DNA of 64,000 bases from Phallus indusiatus (GCA_027605045.1 JAQFWX010000024.1:1-64000), one strand, 5' to 3'. Numbered from the stretch's first letter, positions 12,232 to 24,632 are shown. The notes: generated from the sequence alone by a model not told the origin. A program made the numbers and translations.

Positions 12232-13122
12232 TCACGATACTTCGTTTTCTCCAACGCGGACCTGTATCGTGAATGGAAATGGCGACAATCCGTCGAAGGC
12301 ATTGGTGATCAAAGGGATGGCTGCTCGTCCGTACTCCGACGTCGTGTGTGTCAGTATCTTTCTCAATGCATCGGTCAGCGTTGTAGATAAACTTGCTTTG
12401 AGAGTCTGTCTATCTGTTGTTGACTTTAGAGACTGTACACAGAGTAGCACCACTGTCGCATACCTTTGTCTGTATGAGGCTGACGTAGGTCGACATGGAT
12501 ATGCCTGCAAAGGGTGGCTGAGTGAGTTAGCTCGCAAACATTGATAGACCGCACCATTCTTCCCATGGGACTTCCTCCTATAAAAAAGGAAGAATATAGT
12601 CACAACCAAGATGCAAGTTGAGAACCACAAGCGTACCACGTTCCCGAATATCCACTTCTTCTGCCGTTTTTCTGAAAGCACAAGGGAGACCTGATAAAGA
12701 ATAAGAATAACGTGATCAAAACATTCAAGAGAATCTTCACCTGGCCTTTCTGGTGTCTTCCAGCTTCAACGGCACGCCAAAAGGCTACCACTTTATCATT
12801 TACGAGCTGTTCAATTTCTGGGTCGTCAACAGCAGGCTGTATGAATTACTTGAGTCAAGTTCTCAACAAACTTTTATAAAGATATTTAGGTGACAATCAA
12901 CCTACCAAAGTAACGTCAAGTATCTCTGAAGTCCGAGGCTTGACAATTCCAAGAAGACGGTGAAACAGAATAGCGTGAAGCAACGCTCGCAAAACCTCTT
13001 TGGCCGATTGACGTTCAACAGCCTGTACTAAATATCTGAATTTTGAGTTATCAGAACTTTAAAACGTATTTACTTACCACGTCAATTGTTATTATCGGCG
13101 GTTTTGCTCCATCTCGGTCCAT
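12232..13122 (-). CDS. atg101: Autophagy-related protein 101
   Basis: HORMA-fold subunit of the Atg1/ULK autophagy-initiation complex, partner of Atg13. Seven exons (13078-13122, 12906-13022, 12741-12836, 12637-12690, 12550-12577, 12464-12504, 12232-12423) sum to 573 nt, giving 190 aa, close to the usual size of about 200. Diagnostic blocks are RQSAKEVLRALLHAILFHR near the N-terminus, DDPEIEQLVNDKVVAFWRAV, EKRQKKWIFGN followed by EEVPWEEWCG, and the C-terminal ITNAFDGLSPFPFTIQV. Introns are 40-69 nt; the 40-nt one (12424-12463) is near the lower limit. The start is the ATG at 13122. The gene lies head to head with THOC1. Confidence 0.9.
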
Positions 13123-13210
13123 TAGAGTGTCGTCGGAGCTCAGCTTTGTGAGGGGGTTTGCGGTCACATGTCGGCGATTACCTAAGCGGTATTACTAACA
13201 CGTCTTGACA
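13123..13210. promoter_or_regulatory. Compact bidirectional promoter between atg101 and THOC1
   Basis: Only 88 bp separate the two divergent start codons, so both 5' leaders and core promoters must share this stretch or extend into the neighbouring coding regions. No TATA box is visible. Confidence 0.6.
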
Positions 13211-15965
13211 ATGAGCAATGACCTCGCCATCCTCAGCTCGCATCTTTCTACTCTCATTGAAGCACGCACAGTCAGTCCAAATGATTTGGGGCCTCTAGTT
13301 AATTATGCTCTTCAAGAAACAAAGGATAGCAGATCCCTTGATACCCGACGAGCTCAATGGGAATTACTGTTAAAAGGTGAAGTGTTTCGTTTAGCAGTAA
13401 GTGTATTCTATCGCTGTCGTCGTCAAAAAGACTCAAGAGTATGTTTATATAGGCTACGGAAGGGGACGCATTAAAAGATCCAGAAACAACCTATTACGAT
13501 GATCTACGCTCAGGATTAGACATGGTTCTCGCGTTCACAGAACATAGTTCGTTTTCGTCAAGAGTTATACAATTTTATGTCTTTATAACTCCCTTTCATT
13601 CTACAGATGCTTGTGATCCGTCGTTTCCGTTCAGCGTCCTTGGGGATCTTCTCGAAACACAGACAGTTTCTTCTTGTTGGCACATCTTTTCATGGATGGA
13701 AGAACGCAGAGAAAGATTAACGGTAGTATGTGTCGTTTTTCAAAGTTAAATTTCCCCTATTTTGATATCTTATGACCTAGGATATGACATCTGCTAAAGG
13801 CAAATCACTTATCCTACTACGAATGCTCAACGATCTCTTACGCCGCTTGTCGAAGACCGGTAAAAACACCATGTTCTGCGGCAGGATACTGAACTTTCTG
13901 AGTGGGGTTTTCCCTCTTGGCGAAAGAAGTGGTGTTAATCTACGAGGAGACTATGGAGCTTTGTGGGATGGTCCTGGTAGCAAGAATTTGAATAATGGCG
14001 AAAAGAAAAGGGATCAGGACAATGATGTGGAAATGGAGAATGGCGAGAAGCGGGGCTCTTTAGAAGAAGCTAAGAAAGAAGGTTCGGTTTCTATGCTTCG
14101 GTTTCATTATCTTTGAGTCGCTAATTGTGTTGTATCTAGAGTTTTACCAGACTTTCTGGTCCCTTCAGGTCCCTTTCTCTCGCCCTCCACTGTTCGCGCG
14201 CACCTTGTCTTTCGAGTGGTTTCGAAAGAGTGTTGATACCGTTCTTCCTGTTATATCGGAAGCAACAAAAAAAGAAAGGGCCATGATGGGCAGTAAAGCA
14301 GTTGGTGGCGGTTTAAAGCGCAAGCGTGATGATCCAGAGGGAAATGGTGGTAGTACAAACTCCAGTGGCTGGGGCGGAGATTACTTTGCAAAGTTCTTGA
14401 CATCTCCTGAATTACTCGACCTCGAAGTGCGTACTAAATCATTGTGTTATGAATGTCCGTTCAGCCCTCATCGTTCATTCTCAGATTGCCGACACCAACT
14501 TCCGTCGCCAGTTTCTTTTCCAACTCTTGATACTTTTACAACACCTTTTACATTTCACAGTCGCCGAAAAGCCCAAATTAGCTACCGCAAAAAATCGATC
14601 ACTGCAGATGGATTTCACGCTCAACGCGGCGGATGAAAAATGGTGTCAGGAATCGTGGAGTAGAGTAATGGAGGAGATGCGGGCTACTACGCCCAACGGG
14701 AAGAACGTTGCAGAGACGATTGCCACAATTCTTGAGCGAGAAAATAATTGGGTTGGTTATTTTGCCTGGTGTCTTCTGGTCGTGTAATTGCGTACTCATC
14801 TTATATAGATATGGTGGAAAAATGATCAATGCCCATCTTTCGACAAAGAGCCCTTACAGCCTCCTTTAGAAGAACAAACAAAAGAAAAACGGCAAAAGAT
14901 CATAGAGCCTCAGCCTCGTTGGCGGTATAGTTGGGGTACAGAAGCTATCACTGAACTTTGGGAGACTGGATTTCACGGATTGCAAGATTGTGAGAACGCT
15001 AGTGGGTAAGTATCCTGACGCGCTCTGTTTTGAGTTGGTGCGATGGGCTGATGTACAAATGTAGACCAGGAGAACCAAAAGACTTTGCAAAACGAATTAA
15101 ACAAGTTGAGATGAGGATGGAATTTAGGAAGAAACAGCTGGCGAAACTCCGACCACCACCTCCACAACCCGTGCAACAACAACCTACTCCGCAAGCTCCA
15201 GTTATCCATGCTCCAGTGCCAACACAAGAAGTAACTTCTCCTTCAGTACCTACTCCAGTAGCATCGCCAGCGATTCAAGCACCATCGCCTCTACACCCTT
15301 CTCTTCCTCCACGACCTATAACCAGTCCGGCCCCAAAGTCCAATCTCCGTCCTCAAACGACAGCACCGCCTTCCACTTCACAGACACAACCCGTTCCTTC
15401 TTTGGTCGTCCAACCGAGTACACCAAACTCACAATCTTCTGCCATTGATCAGATTAAACCGTCGACACCTGCTGTTCCTGAGGCACCCGTAGACGCTCAA
15501 CTGATTGAGCTAGGAGAGGTAAGCCATGAGAACACAATGGACTCGGCGGACAGCTGATATACCTACGTTTGATAGCAAAAGGATCGTTTATCTTGGCTCG
15601 CGTTACGTCGAAGCCGTTTAGATTGTTTGCATTTGTTTGGCAAGTTCACAGTAGCGGGTGTGGATGGACTAGTCGAGGCCATTGAGCTCGAGAAAAAAGA
15701 AGAGAAGGAGAAGGAGGAAAAAGAAAAGAATGAGAAGGAGAAGGATAAAGCGGGAGTGAATGGAAAGGAAGCTGTGGACCAAGTTCAGATGGATACGGAC
15801 ACAGTTAAAGAAGTCGTAGATGAAGCATCTGGTGGTGCACAAGTGGTTACGACGGAGGACACGTCAAAAGAAACCAATTCGACGGTAACGAACGCTGTAG
15901 TAGAAATAAATGTCGCGGAAGCCCCCGCTATCGACCAGGCGTCGCTGGACGTGGATGCGGTGTGA
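13211..15965 (+). CDS. THO complex subunit 1 (HPR1-like)
   Basis: Nuclear mRNA export and transcription-elongation factor. Nine exons (13211-13396, 13453-13546, 13607-13722, 13781-14081, 14140-14426, 14485-14751, 14809-15005, 15065-15518, 15576-15965) sum to 2292 nt, giving 763 aa. Conserved blocks include [56 protein letters not shown] and a [10 protein letters not shown] segment, all typical of THOC1/Hpr1. After residue ~480 comes a long Pro/Gln/Ala/Ser-rich linker. The last exon holds [20 protein letters not shown] and then an acidic Lys/Glu-rich tail. The start is the ATG at 13211; an upstream TTG is not a credible start. A diverged copy of its last ~95 bp recurs at 31080-31175. Confidence 0.9.
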
Positions 15966-16650
15966 CGAATGGAGCACGGGATGTGTTGATTGGGAGTTGC
16001 GGCTTCGGGTGGAGGCAGAGCTTTGTATAATTGTCAAATGTATCATCCTAGTTCTTGGATGTATATCCAATGTTATATCGTAAATCTAGCTGGTTCGAGC
16101 TGGAAGGGCCTAGTTTTTATCCATTTCTCTCTTTTCAGTAATATGAGCCGTACATTTGCGTATAATATGTAGACCATATGCAAAAAAAGTATATATGCAA
16201 CGTTAAGCGTTTTCGCGTCCTCTACGAGGATAGCACAGTCCCGCAACGCGGCACACACGTTCAGCTGAGCAAGAAGCGTCATCGCGGCTGCATCGTCTGT
16301 TGACCCTCTTCCTCTGCCCAGCGCGGCAGACATCTCGTGTCTCATCGATTCACCATCTTTCAAACTCTCTTACCCATCCGCCCACCCCCAGCATTGGTGA
16401 TCGCGTCGACTTGTATCTGCAGCGGTCACCAGTCCGGTGAAAACTACTTTTCAGTGCCTGTCCAAGGACAACATCGAGGTATAAATAATCGTCTCAATGT
16501 GCACAAATACATTAATTTTAGACTTATGAGAGAAAACAAGAATGATTATACGACGAGTAACAAGAGATAGCTTGGACTAAGTCCATAGATCGTCCATCTG
16601 GAATGGTATCCACTTTGAGTCCGCCCCCAGGAAACTTCCGCGACGACAGA
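15966..16650. other. Convergent intergenic region
   Basis: Between the 3' ends of THOC1 and the first NACHT-WD40 gene. No ORF here has a recognisable product. Confidence 0.5.
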
Positions 16651-19600
16651 TCAGTACTTCAGTAGCTTCAGTCCCCAAGTCGCACGATGGCGAAAATCTG
16701 AGGCTAGATTCTTGCATTCCATCCATTTTGTCCCATGCACAAATTTGTCGAAATTGAGTTTGATGAACTCTTTTTCGTTTAGGTGCGTCATACAAGGAAG
16801 CGCTAGACACTTTCGCGCTTTTTTCGGGACCCAAAACAGAAGCTCCTCTTGCGGACCTAATACCCAGCCATTCTCGTTTATCTTCGCGAAACCCGAAAAT
16901 CTCGCTTTTTCCCATGGAATTAATGCGTATTTTAACGTCTCTGTATTCCCATATTTTGTTCTGTATTCCTCGATCAATCTAAAAGAAATCATCAAAAAAG
17001 ATACTTGACCTCATCATACATTTGACGCACCGTTGAGCCTCCAATTTACGAGCGGACGGAGGCGAGTTATCACCCGAGTGATCTTCGTATAGGTATGACA
17101 TGATTTCGAGCACGCTCAAATCCCACATCTTGCCCGAATCTCTATCAAAAGCCAAGAAAAGGCTGTTTCCATGTAACGCAGCATGTGGAATTGAAGGCCA
17201 ACAATCCATAATGCACGAAAATGGTCGTATGATTAATTGTTTAAGTTTGATGTCCCAGATGCTTATCCGTCCTTCTCCTTTGTCCGCGCCAAATATTACA
17301 CTAACCCGCTTTGAATCAGCAGAAAATTCTAGTCTGTTGATGCTATGGTCGAACGAAGGCCCGTCCAACTCTGTGTCCGCATCCGAGTCCCAAAATTTGA
17401 CTTGTTTCTTGTTTCTCATGGGTACCCAGGCAATATACTTCCGATTCGGGGATAGGATGGACGTTACAGTATCGAAACACCGGCTTTTGCCCGTTGATGT
17501 ATCCAGGATCTCGAGACGTAATGCTGACTGACACACAAGGTGTGCATCCTTAGGAGTGGAAGACAAGGACTGAATGGGGGTAGAAGATTCAAAAGGACCC
17601 TTCAATACGGCTCTTGATCCACGATCCCGAATTTCAATGAAGGTTTTGTGATTCGCTGTCGTATACGCGACAATAAAGGCGGAGTTAATGGAGGGAAAGG
17701 CGACAGCGTTCAACCATTCAACTGATACCGATAGTTTGTCGGCAGAGATCGATTGACGAGTACGAACATCCCATATCTTGATGTTTCCTCTTGAGTCATT
17801 GCTAATAAGACGATCACCAGTGATAGAAAAAGTAAGCTTGGTGATATTATGTCCTGATTTATCCAATACGAATTCTTGTTTGGTATCGATACGCCAGAGA
17901 CAAAGACCGCCAGAACCAACGTAAGCCAAGGACCAATGATTATCTTCAGGAGAAACTGCGCGAACACTAGCAAGCGATTCGCCAATCTTAACCCCCATCC
18001 CGTTCTTTTTGGTAGGATCCACAATGTGAAAGTGACTACCCACCCCAGGGATGCCAATCAACAAGATAACGTGCTGGCTCTTCGACCAAACTTCACGTAG
18101 CTCTAGTTTGTTCGTGCTATCAGCGCCACTATGGAGGTTATTCCAGTCTCCACCTTGGGTTTGACGAGCACGAACATCCCATATCTTGATGTTTCCTCTT
18201 GAGTCACCGCTAATAAGACGATCACCAGTGATGGAAAATGCAAGCTTGGTGATATTATGTCCTGATTTATCCAATACGAATTCTTGTTTGGTATCAATGC
18301 TCCAGAGACAAAGACCGCTAGAACCAACGTAAGCCAAGGACCAATGATTATCTTCAGGGGAAACCGCGCGAACACCAGCATGCGATTCGCCAATCTTAAG
18401 CTTCGTCTTGTCCGTTTTGGTAGGATCCACGATGTGAAAGTAAGTACCCTCCCCAGGGATGTCGAGCAACAAGACGAGGTGCTGACTCTTCCACCAAACT
18501 TCACGTAACTCTGTTTTGTTGGTGTTATTACAGAGTGTTTGAGAGTCCCCATCTTCGGCTTGAATGTCCCATCTGAGAAGCTGAGGATACTGGGAAATGA
18601 ATTGTTTGGATATAAACGATTGTTTGGAGATGTATGAAAGAGCGGAAAGATAGAGATGCGGAGTACTCTCCATCATCATATCTCCAAATTCTGATACGAA
18701 AAGTAACGCATCGGCAGCCTGATCAGCCAATTCACCATCTTTGTCCTACGCTTATTTAGTAATCAATAAAACATGGAGAAGAAAAAAACGAACTTTGATC
18801 TGATCCTTTAGAATCTGCATCCCGTCACGACCATGATCGACCTTCCCCAAGAGACTAAGGGTTTCGAAGAAATATAGTAGATTGGCATGCATTAAATGAC
18901 GAATCTCGTTCAGAAGATCTGAATTAAATTCTGAGCATTTAAGATGATTTGCCCAGAAACAGCATGCGTATGATAGAGGCAACGGAATGACTTCCGCTAC
19001 TCGGCGATCATAGTTCGGTACATCTCGATTGCGTAGATGTGATGTTTCTAACTTGCACATGTTGAACCGGAGCTTTCCATTCATCAGCCGTAAACATGCC
19101 CGAGTAAAAAGACTATGGTCTGAAGTATCGATGTAAAACTGATTCGGAGTTCCTGGCTTCTGCTCGGGATTCATAAAAAAGTCGAAAAGCGAGGTGTGTA
19201 GTGGTCGGATTTCGGTCGCGGGTTCATCAGCGCCAATGAACAATGAATGGAACGGTTTTAATACTTCGTCAACTGTGGTGTCCTCAATATCGGGCCCGAA
19301 AAGGACTTGCAACGCCGAACTTGTAAGTGGCTTCTGCGAGACGACAAGTGCCCCGACAACAGTCCGGAACAGGGCAAGAAAGCCCTCGCGTTTGAACTCT
19401 GGTGAGGATTCAAGGATTTCGTGATAAAGTTCGTTCATTGAAGACGTCGACTTGGAACCCACGGTCCACAACCCATGTCCAATCTCGAAGGATGGGTTGA
19501 TATAAATGCACGCAAGGTTAGCCCATTGAAAAAGACCCTGCGCTTTCCCCGCAAGTGACGCACGCCAATCCGATTTTAGTTCTTCGTCCAGAGTCTTCGC

Positions 19601-21674
19601 CATCGAAGAGAGTTTGTGAGACACAAACTGTATAATATCATTTTTCGTATCCTCTGCATTGAGTTGTGCCATGTGTTTACAGAAAACGGTAGGAAGTTGA
19701 TATCGCTCCTCGATGTCGGGTTCCGGACGAGACGTTACGACGAAACGATAATTGCTCGGAAGCTCCCCACCTCGTTTGAAAAGTAAATCCAAGAGAATCT
19801 GACGTTCGACTCGATCTCCACTTTCGTCGAGAGCATCTATGATGATGACAACCGGCCCAATTGTTTCCGCATCCTTCGCAGGCTTAATCATCAGCTCGTT
19901 AAATTGCGTTGTAGGATCGAGAGATTTCCTGATCGCAGTCTCTTTGACAGCTTTGACTAGACCTTTCTGCCATGCCACGTCGCTGTCCGCCAGATCGCGA
20001 GAGATAGTGCTGAACAAAAAATCGAGCCTTTTTTTGTCGTTTCTACTGAAGCAAAACAATGAACCAAGTCGATTTTGTCCTCGGAAAATTTCGGCGATTG
20101 TATGGGCAACTGATGATTTACCCATCCCTGCCTGTCCACTTAGAACAAAGTAGCGTTGGGGTGTATCAACGTAGTTATTAACCCATTCCAATATTTCGCT
20201 GATTAGTTTTTGACGAGTTCCAGGTAGACATCTTTTTGCAGCAGCAAACCCAGCATTTGACGCATATGGCATTTCTCCGAGAAGATTCGAATCCTCTAAG
20301 TATATTTAGATGCATATACAGATCGGTTGAAAAGAGAACGAACTAATTTCGTCAATGGAGTGGGAAACACGAAGTGTGACGATATTCGTTTCAAGGATGG
20401 AAGAGTTTCGTATGGCGTCGAAAATCTGGTTGAATTTCTCTGTGAATTCCTGAATCTTGCTATCGACCATCGGCACTTCCCAAGTTTTCTCAGCTAAAAG
20501 AAGTTAGCGTCGTGCCGGACAATTATGCTGACAATAAAAACGTACAGGTATTTTTCTCGACATATTCTTTGATGAAATAGGCGCATTCCAGTGTTTGTTG
20601 AATCAAAAGTTTCACGTTTTGACTTTGGGCGACAAGTAATTGGTTCGCATCAAAGATGAATTTATAGACGTCTATCATACGTTGGACCAGTTTATTGATG
20701 TTGCTATTCCGACTGAGATGTGTTTGTATGATCTAGAGAAAAATCTTAATATATGAACTGAGCATAAATAAAACACTCTTACTCCTGGAACAAGAGACAG
20801 AATACTCCAAACTTGTTGAAAGTAAGGATTAAACTGAGAAAATTTAGAACAACTCGTATGGTAATAATGACAATTAGCACAAACCTGAGAAACGGAATCT
20901 ATGGCATTCTTCACAAGCTGGAAATAGCAGGAAAAAGTGGACCAAGTATCTCTTTCATTGAGAAGATTGAGAAGAACAGTATTCTCAACCCGGTTGATAG
21001 CCTCTTCAACGATGTTTTGTGAATAAGATTCTTCGATAGTAAAAGTAAGTTGGCTTGTTTTTCCCAAGTTAGGTCTGTAAACATCTATATATCGTTCTAT
21101 TGTCACTACGGTGAACTCTAAAGCGAGTTGAATATGTACCGGATGATCTTTGCATGTTCAGAAAATAGGACACAGAATTCGAGTACTCCCTATAGGCTTC
21201 AGTCGGCCAATCGCTTTCTTGAAAACTTTTAAAACGACGATAGAATTGGGATTAATATCACTATTGTTTTTTAGAAAAATTCAGTCAAACCGATATCTAC
21301 AGTCTAGAATTCAAGGAGTTACCTGAGAGCAATTCGCTCTTTCCAAGCGACTTGACCTTTGTGGGCTGTGCCTTCGACAGACTTGAGATTTTTTTTGTTG
21401 CTATCAGTGATCTCAATCCTGAAGGTATAAAACGCTTCTGGCCAAAAAGTCTCGTAATTGAATAATTTGATATCTGCAAAATACGATTATAAGTGGGTGA
21501 TCTTCGATATAAATCGCTTTAGTACCACTGATTGTAACTACGCGCGCGCGCGCGCGTGTGACTCTGTGAGTCTCTGGGGTTGTAACTAAGTATGAATCAA
21601 GCCTGTAATCAAGATTCAGTCTGGCCCCACTGACTTAAATGGTACGTTGACACTTACGATTCCGAGGATGCCAT
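16651..21674 (-). CDS. NACHT-WD40 NLR-like protein, copy 1
   Basis: Fungal NLR of the NWD class, a likely intracellular recognition or incompatibility receptor. Eleven exons: 21658-21674, 21526-21602, 21323-21473, 21187-21260, 20885-21147, 20783-20833, 20546-20732, 20344-20493, 18794-20295, 17031-18745, 16651-16978. They sum to 4515 nt, giving 1504 aa. Residues 1-~320 are a C2-like beta-rich start plus a helical region with no named effector domain that I recognise. NACHT follows, with Walker A GQAGMGKSS (~377-385), Walker B IIIDALDE (~474-481) and sensor TSRPE. A degenerate WD40 propeller begins near residue 825 (GNIKIWDV repeats), and the C-terminus is ENGWVLGPQEELLFW. Odd points: a 408-bp internal WD duplication, a 48-bp in-frame insertion in exon 2, and one 39-nt intron (21148-21186) without which TGA interrupts the frame. 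Confidence 0.88.
17763..18560 (-). repeat. 408-bp tandem duplication of WD-repeat coding sequence
   Basis: Two adjacent units with a 408-bp period (136 codons), at 17763-18170 and from 18171 onward. Each encodes a similar block: TELREVW or LELREVW, FHIVDPTK, SPEDNHWSLAYVGS, TKQEFVLDKSGHNITKL and GNIKIWDV. The second NACHT-WD40 gene has a single unit, which explains its WD40 exon being exactly 136 codons shorter (447 versus 583). Confidence 0.93.
21541..21588. repeat. 48-bp insertion with (CG)8 and a 9-bp direct repeat
   Basis: In exon 2 of NACHT-WD40 copy 1. The 9-bp TTGTAACTA occurs at 21532-21540 and again at 21580-21588. Between them are eight CG dinucleotides and a short imperfect palindrome. 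The matching exon of copy 2 has neither the insert nor the second repeat. Length 48 keeps frame and adds 16 residues. Confidence 0.8.
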
Positions 21675-22918
21675 TGTAGCTTTCCCTGGATACAGAAAGA
21701 AACTTGGTTTCAATGGTATATTTGAAGGTAATAAGAAATTGCTGACAACTATAGTCGAGCCTACAATGAGGCTGGCTGTGCCGTCATGGTGACTATTTCT
21801 TTGACGAGTCACAAAACAGCCTGCGTCCGAACGCAAAAAACGACGCGGGTGCCAGCCTGCCTCAGGCTCAATGTGACATCCAAATATTGAATTATCGAAA
21901 CGTGTATCCAATACCCTTCAGCCCTAAACCAAACTAAATTTGTTTTTGTAAGGTCTCAACGACGCCGATGCTTCTGTTTCAACAATATAATAACTTCACA
22001 TTCTTTCACCCTATTCAGATAAGGAATGATGTTCCGGCATGCCATCACTATGTTATGTAAATCACAGCCTGATCAAAGTGATTTGAGTGAGCAAGAGAAG
22101 AAAAAATCGGTCTTGAGTACGGCTAGTGACTTCCTAGTCGTGATTCCAAGGAAACACATACCTACTAGTAGTAGCTGTTTACACGTAGCATAACAACGCG
22201 TCTTCTACGAAAAGTAAAGACTATTATTGAAACTGAACTTTAAAAAATTTATGGATTTTAAAGTTGTCTTTGACGCGGACATTTCGTTTTAGATGTTTAG
22301 GTAAAAACGAAGAGGATGTAGGTAGTGGTAAGAGAAAAAGCATTGATTGGTCCGGGTATTTCCGACATGACACATCGTGGTTTCCGCACGTTCTGACTCG
22401 CTTTCTGCGTGGTATGTATCTTTTCGTGGTAAATTCTGGGGAGCGCATTTTCAATTTCTGTGCAGTCTCGCATTTTTTTGTTTCCGATTACCACCCGAAT
22501 CTATCAACACACTGCACCTCACAATTTTCGCGCGACTTTATCCTCGCGTTTGTGGACTCCTTTTCTCTAGGTTGACAATTTCAAGGATTTCAGTTCACCA
22601 GTTCCGCATAATACATTGTAGCGTCAAACTCTGAAATAAGGAGACGAGGAAATATTTGATGAGCCTATGGCTTCTCGAGATATCGTCATGCACGGCCGCC
22701 TTTTTGTTACCTTTCAAAAACGTAGACAATCTCTTTTCGTGACGATCGCACTTGGCGAATGACTCAGTGTAGACTGAAAATTCCTTTCATCGGTGACTCC
22801 TGCAAACAAAGACATATATATCAGCATCGTCATTGTCCCGTCCCAGTTTTTGCAGTTGAATCGCCCTATTGCTTTATTGCTGACAAAGTCGCCGTTCTTT
22901 CCTAATTGAATCTGTTAT
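21675..22918. other. Upstream region of NACHT-WD40 copy 1
   Basis: The first ~470 bp are shared with the region upstream of copy 2, so promoter elements were duplicated with the gene. The rest is unique. Frames at 22224-22634 have no recognisable product. Confidence 0.5.
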
Positions 22919-23142
22919 ATGTCTTCCGCCATACAGACACTATTAACAAGCAAGTTCAACGCAGCCAGGCTCGCAAGATCCACGACAGTCCAATTCATGC
23001 AAGGTATCGTTGAGCGTCTAGTTGGTGTTTCTCGGTGACGATGACTCGTATAATATCTGCAGGTGGATTTCGTTTGTTATTTTCAAGATCTGATTCAGCT
23101 GATTCTGTCCGTGCTAATAGTTTCGGCGTGCATCTGCCGTAG
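22919..23142 (+). CDS. Small spliced ORF, 54 aa, unknown
   Basis: Exons 22919-23003 and 23063-23142 are joined across a 59-nt GTATCG...CAG intron that keeps frame, giving 54 residues. The N-terminus MSSAIQTLLTSKFNAARLAR is basic and Ser/Thr-rich without acidic residues, which could be a mitochondrial presequence. A TATATATC run lies about 105 bp upstream of the ATG. No family is recognised. It overlaps weaker minus-strand frames, so reality is uncertain. Confidence 0.4.
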
Positions 23143-24632
23143 TGAAAATACTCCTAACAGATGTGACTTAGTGATCTGTAGCGTTTATTGAGGACACTAC
23201 TAAGGTTGGTCCAATCCATATGTCTTTGTTTTAAAACTTCACTTACAGAATCGCAGACATCGCTAAGAGATTCGATCACGATGATGGTGAAAATATCAAC
23301 AGAAACGCTTCCGTCATGTGAAACAGCGCCAAAGGTCCAGGAAGATCGAATCACAGTCATTACGGTATGGGCGGGCCAAACATTTTCAGTTACAGAACCT
23401 CCGCACCTTTGTCAACTTAAAAAGCGTGCCTGTTAAGCAATTGCAAGCCGACGATACTTACGGTTAATTCGAAGGGGATTTGCAAATTATCCGTGGCAAC
23501 GCAAAGGACTGTCCGACTGAGTTTTGGGTTGACGTTTTGAAATGCCGAGTGTGAAAAGTCGATGCCATCTACACGGCGAGTATTTTGGGTTATTGACTTG
23601 GAGGCTCGTGTCGTCTCAATCTTGACGCTATTTACTCGCTAGTACCTTCGGCTAATCGTTATATTTCTTTTCACAATATTTAATCAACTTGTGCTAGCGC
23701 TCAATAAGGAATCAATTAATCATCGCTGTCTGAGCTCACCAGCGCCAAACTCAAACGCCGTGAAGAAGCTCTCAGAAGTGCACTTTTGAGTGTTTTTCTG
23801 TGAATTCATCAAGAAAGGCTTCCATTTCAATGGACTGGAAACTTGAATGTGTATGTCCTTTTGGATAGCTATGGAAAATTGGCTGACTTTGTGAAAGTAC
23901 TACTATTTTGGGTAGCGGGTCATTTTTGATTAAGGACTCTCTAATAGTGAAGGGAAATAAAAATTTCACTGCAAAGCGACCAATATATCGCCGGATTTGA
24001 GTAATGTTTGTCTTTGTCTCAATGCAAGATCGGATCCTTCAAAATTGCAACATGATGAATAAGATATTATTATGTATTACATACGGCGTGAAGATGTGAA
24101 ATTATTTATTACTCTTTCGTAATAATGCGTAAGTGACTATTTGCCAACTATTATGATGCTCATGTTCAAAAATACCAAAACCTCTCTCAAGTAGCAGCTG
24201 GAATATGTAAACGGTATTAAGTTGCAAACGCTGGGCGAGGACAATTCTCTTTACTCGAACGAAAATTACAGATCACGAGCAAATAATTACAGGCAATGGC
24301 TTTAGCTGGGTATCAGAGATCTGCGTTGATTTGTTGCACAGAAGGTATGTTTCTTATTATAATAAATAAAAAAATTAGGCTATGACCGGGGCGTCTTGTT
24401 TTGTTTTTTTTTCAATCCAAAATTCAATGTGCTGCACGTTTTTGACACGACACGGGAACTAATATCGGTGTTGGTCTTCACAATTGTGGTACAAACGAGG
24501 TGATTATTTATCAAGCATTTTTTGAGCAACAACAAGTTAACTAAAAGGGCGTGTTTCCAGTACCAAAATACCTCTTTTTCAACAACCCTCTTCGCATAAC
24601 TACATATCCCAATCTACTATCAGCTACGTACC
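23143..24632. other. Intergenic 1.5 kb, no firm gene
   Basis: Minus-strand frames with possible splice sites exist at 23154-23640 but match nothing I can name. The remainder is AT-rich with no clear feature. Confidence 0.4.

Larger units (their letters stand above)
15869..22140. repeat. Segmental duplication, copy A
   Basis: Direct-orientation copy of a block that recurs at about 31080-36420. It begins in the THOC1 tail, spans the whole NACHT-WD40 gene and ends upstream of it near a shared stretch containing CAACAATATAATAA and GATAAGGAAT. Both outer edges were placed by eye and are approximate. Confidence 0.85.

Noticed and set aside
12197..12544. Plus-strand 115-codon frame
   Set aside because: Antisense to the conserved ATG101 C-terminal exons.
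23154..23640. Minus-strand frames with plausible GT-AG sites (for example VMTVIRSSWTFGAVSHDG)
   Set aside because: No family is recognised, no convincing start was found, and they conflict with the spliced plus-strand small ORF.
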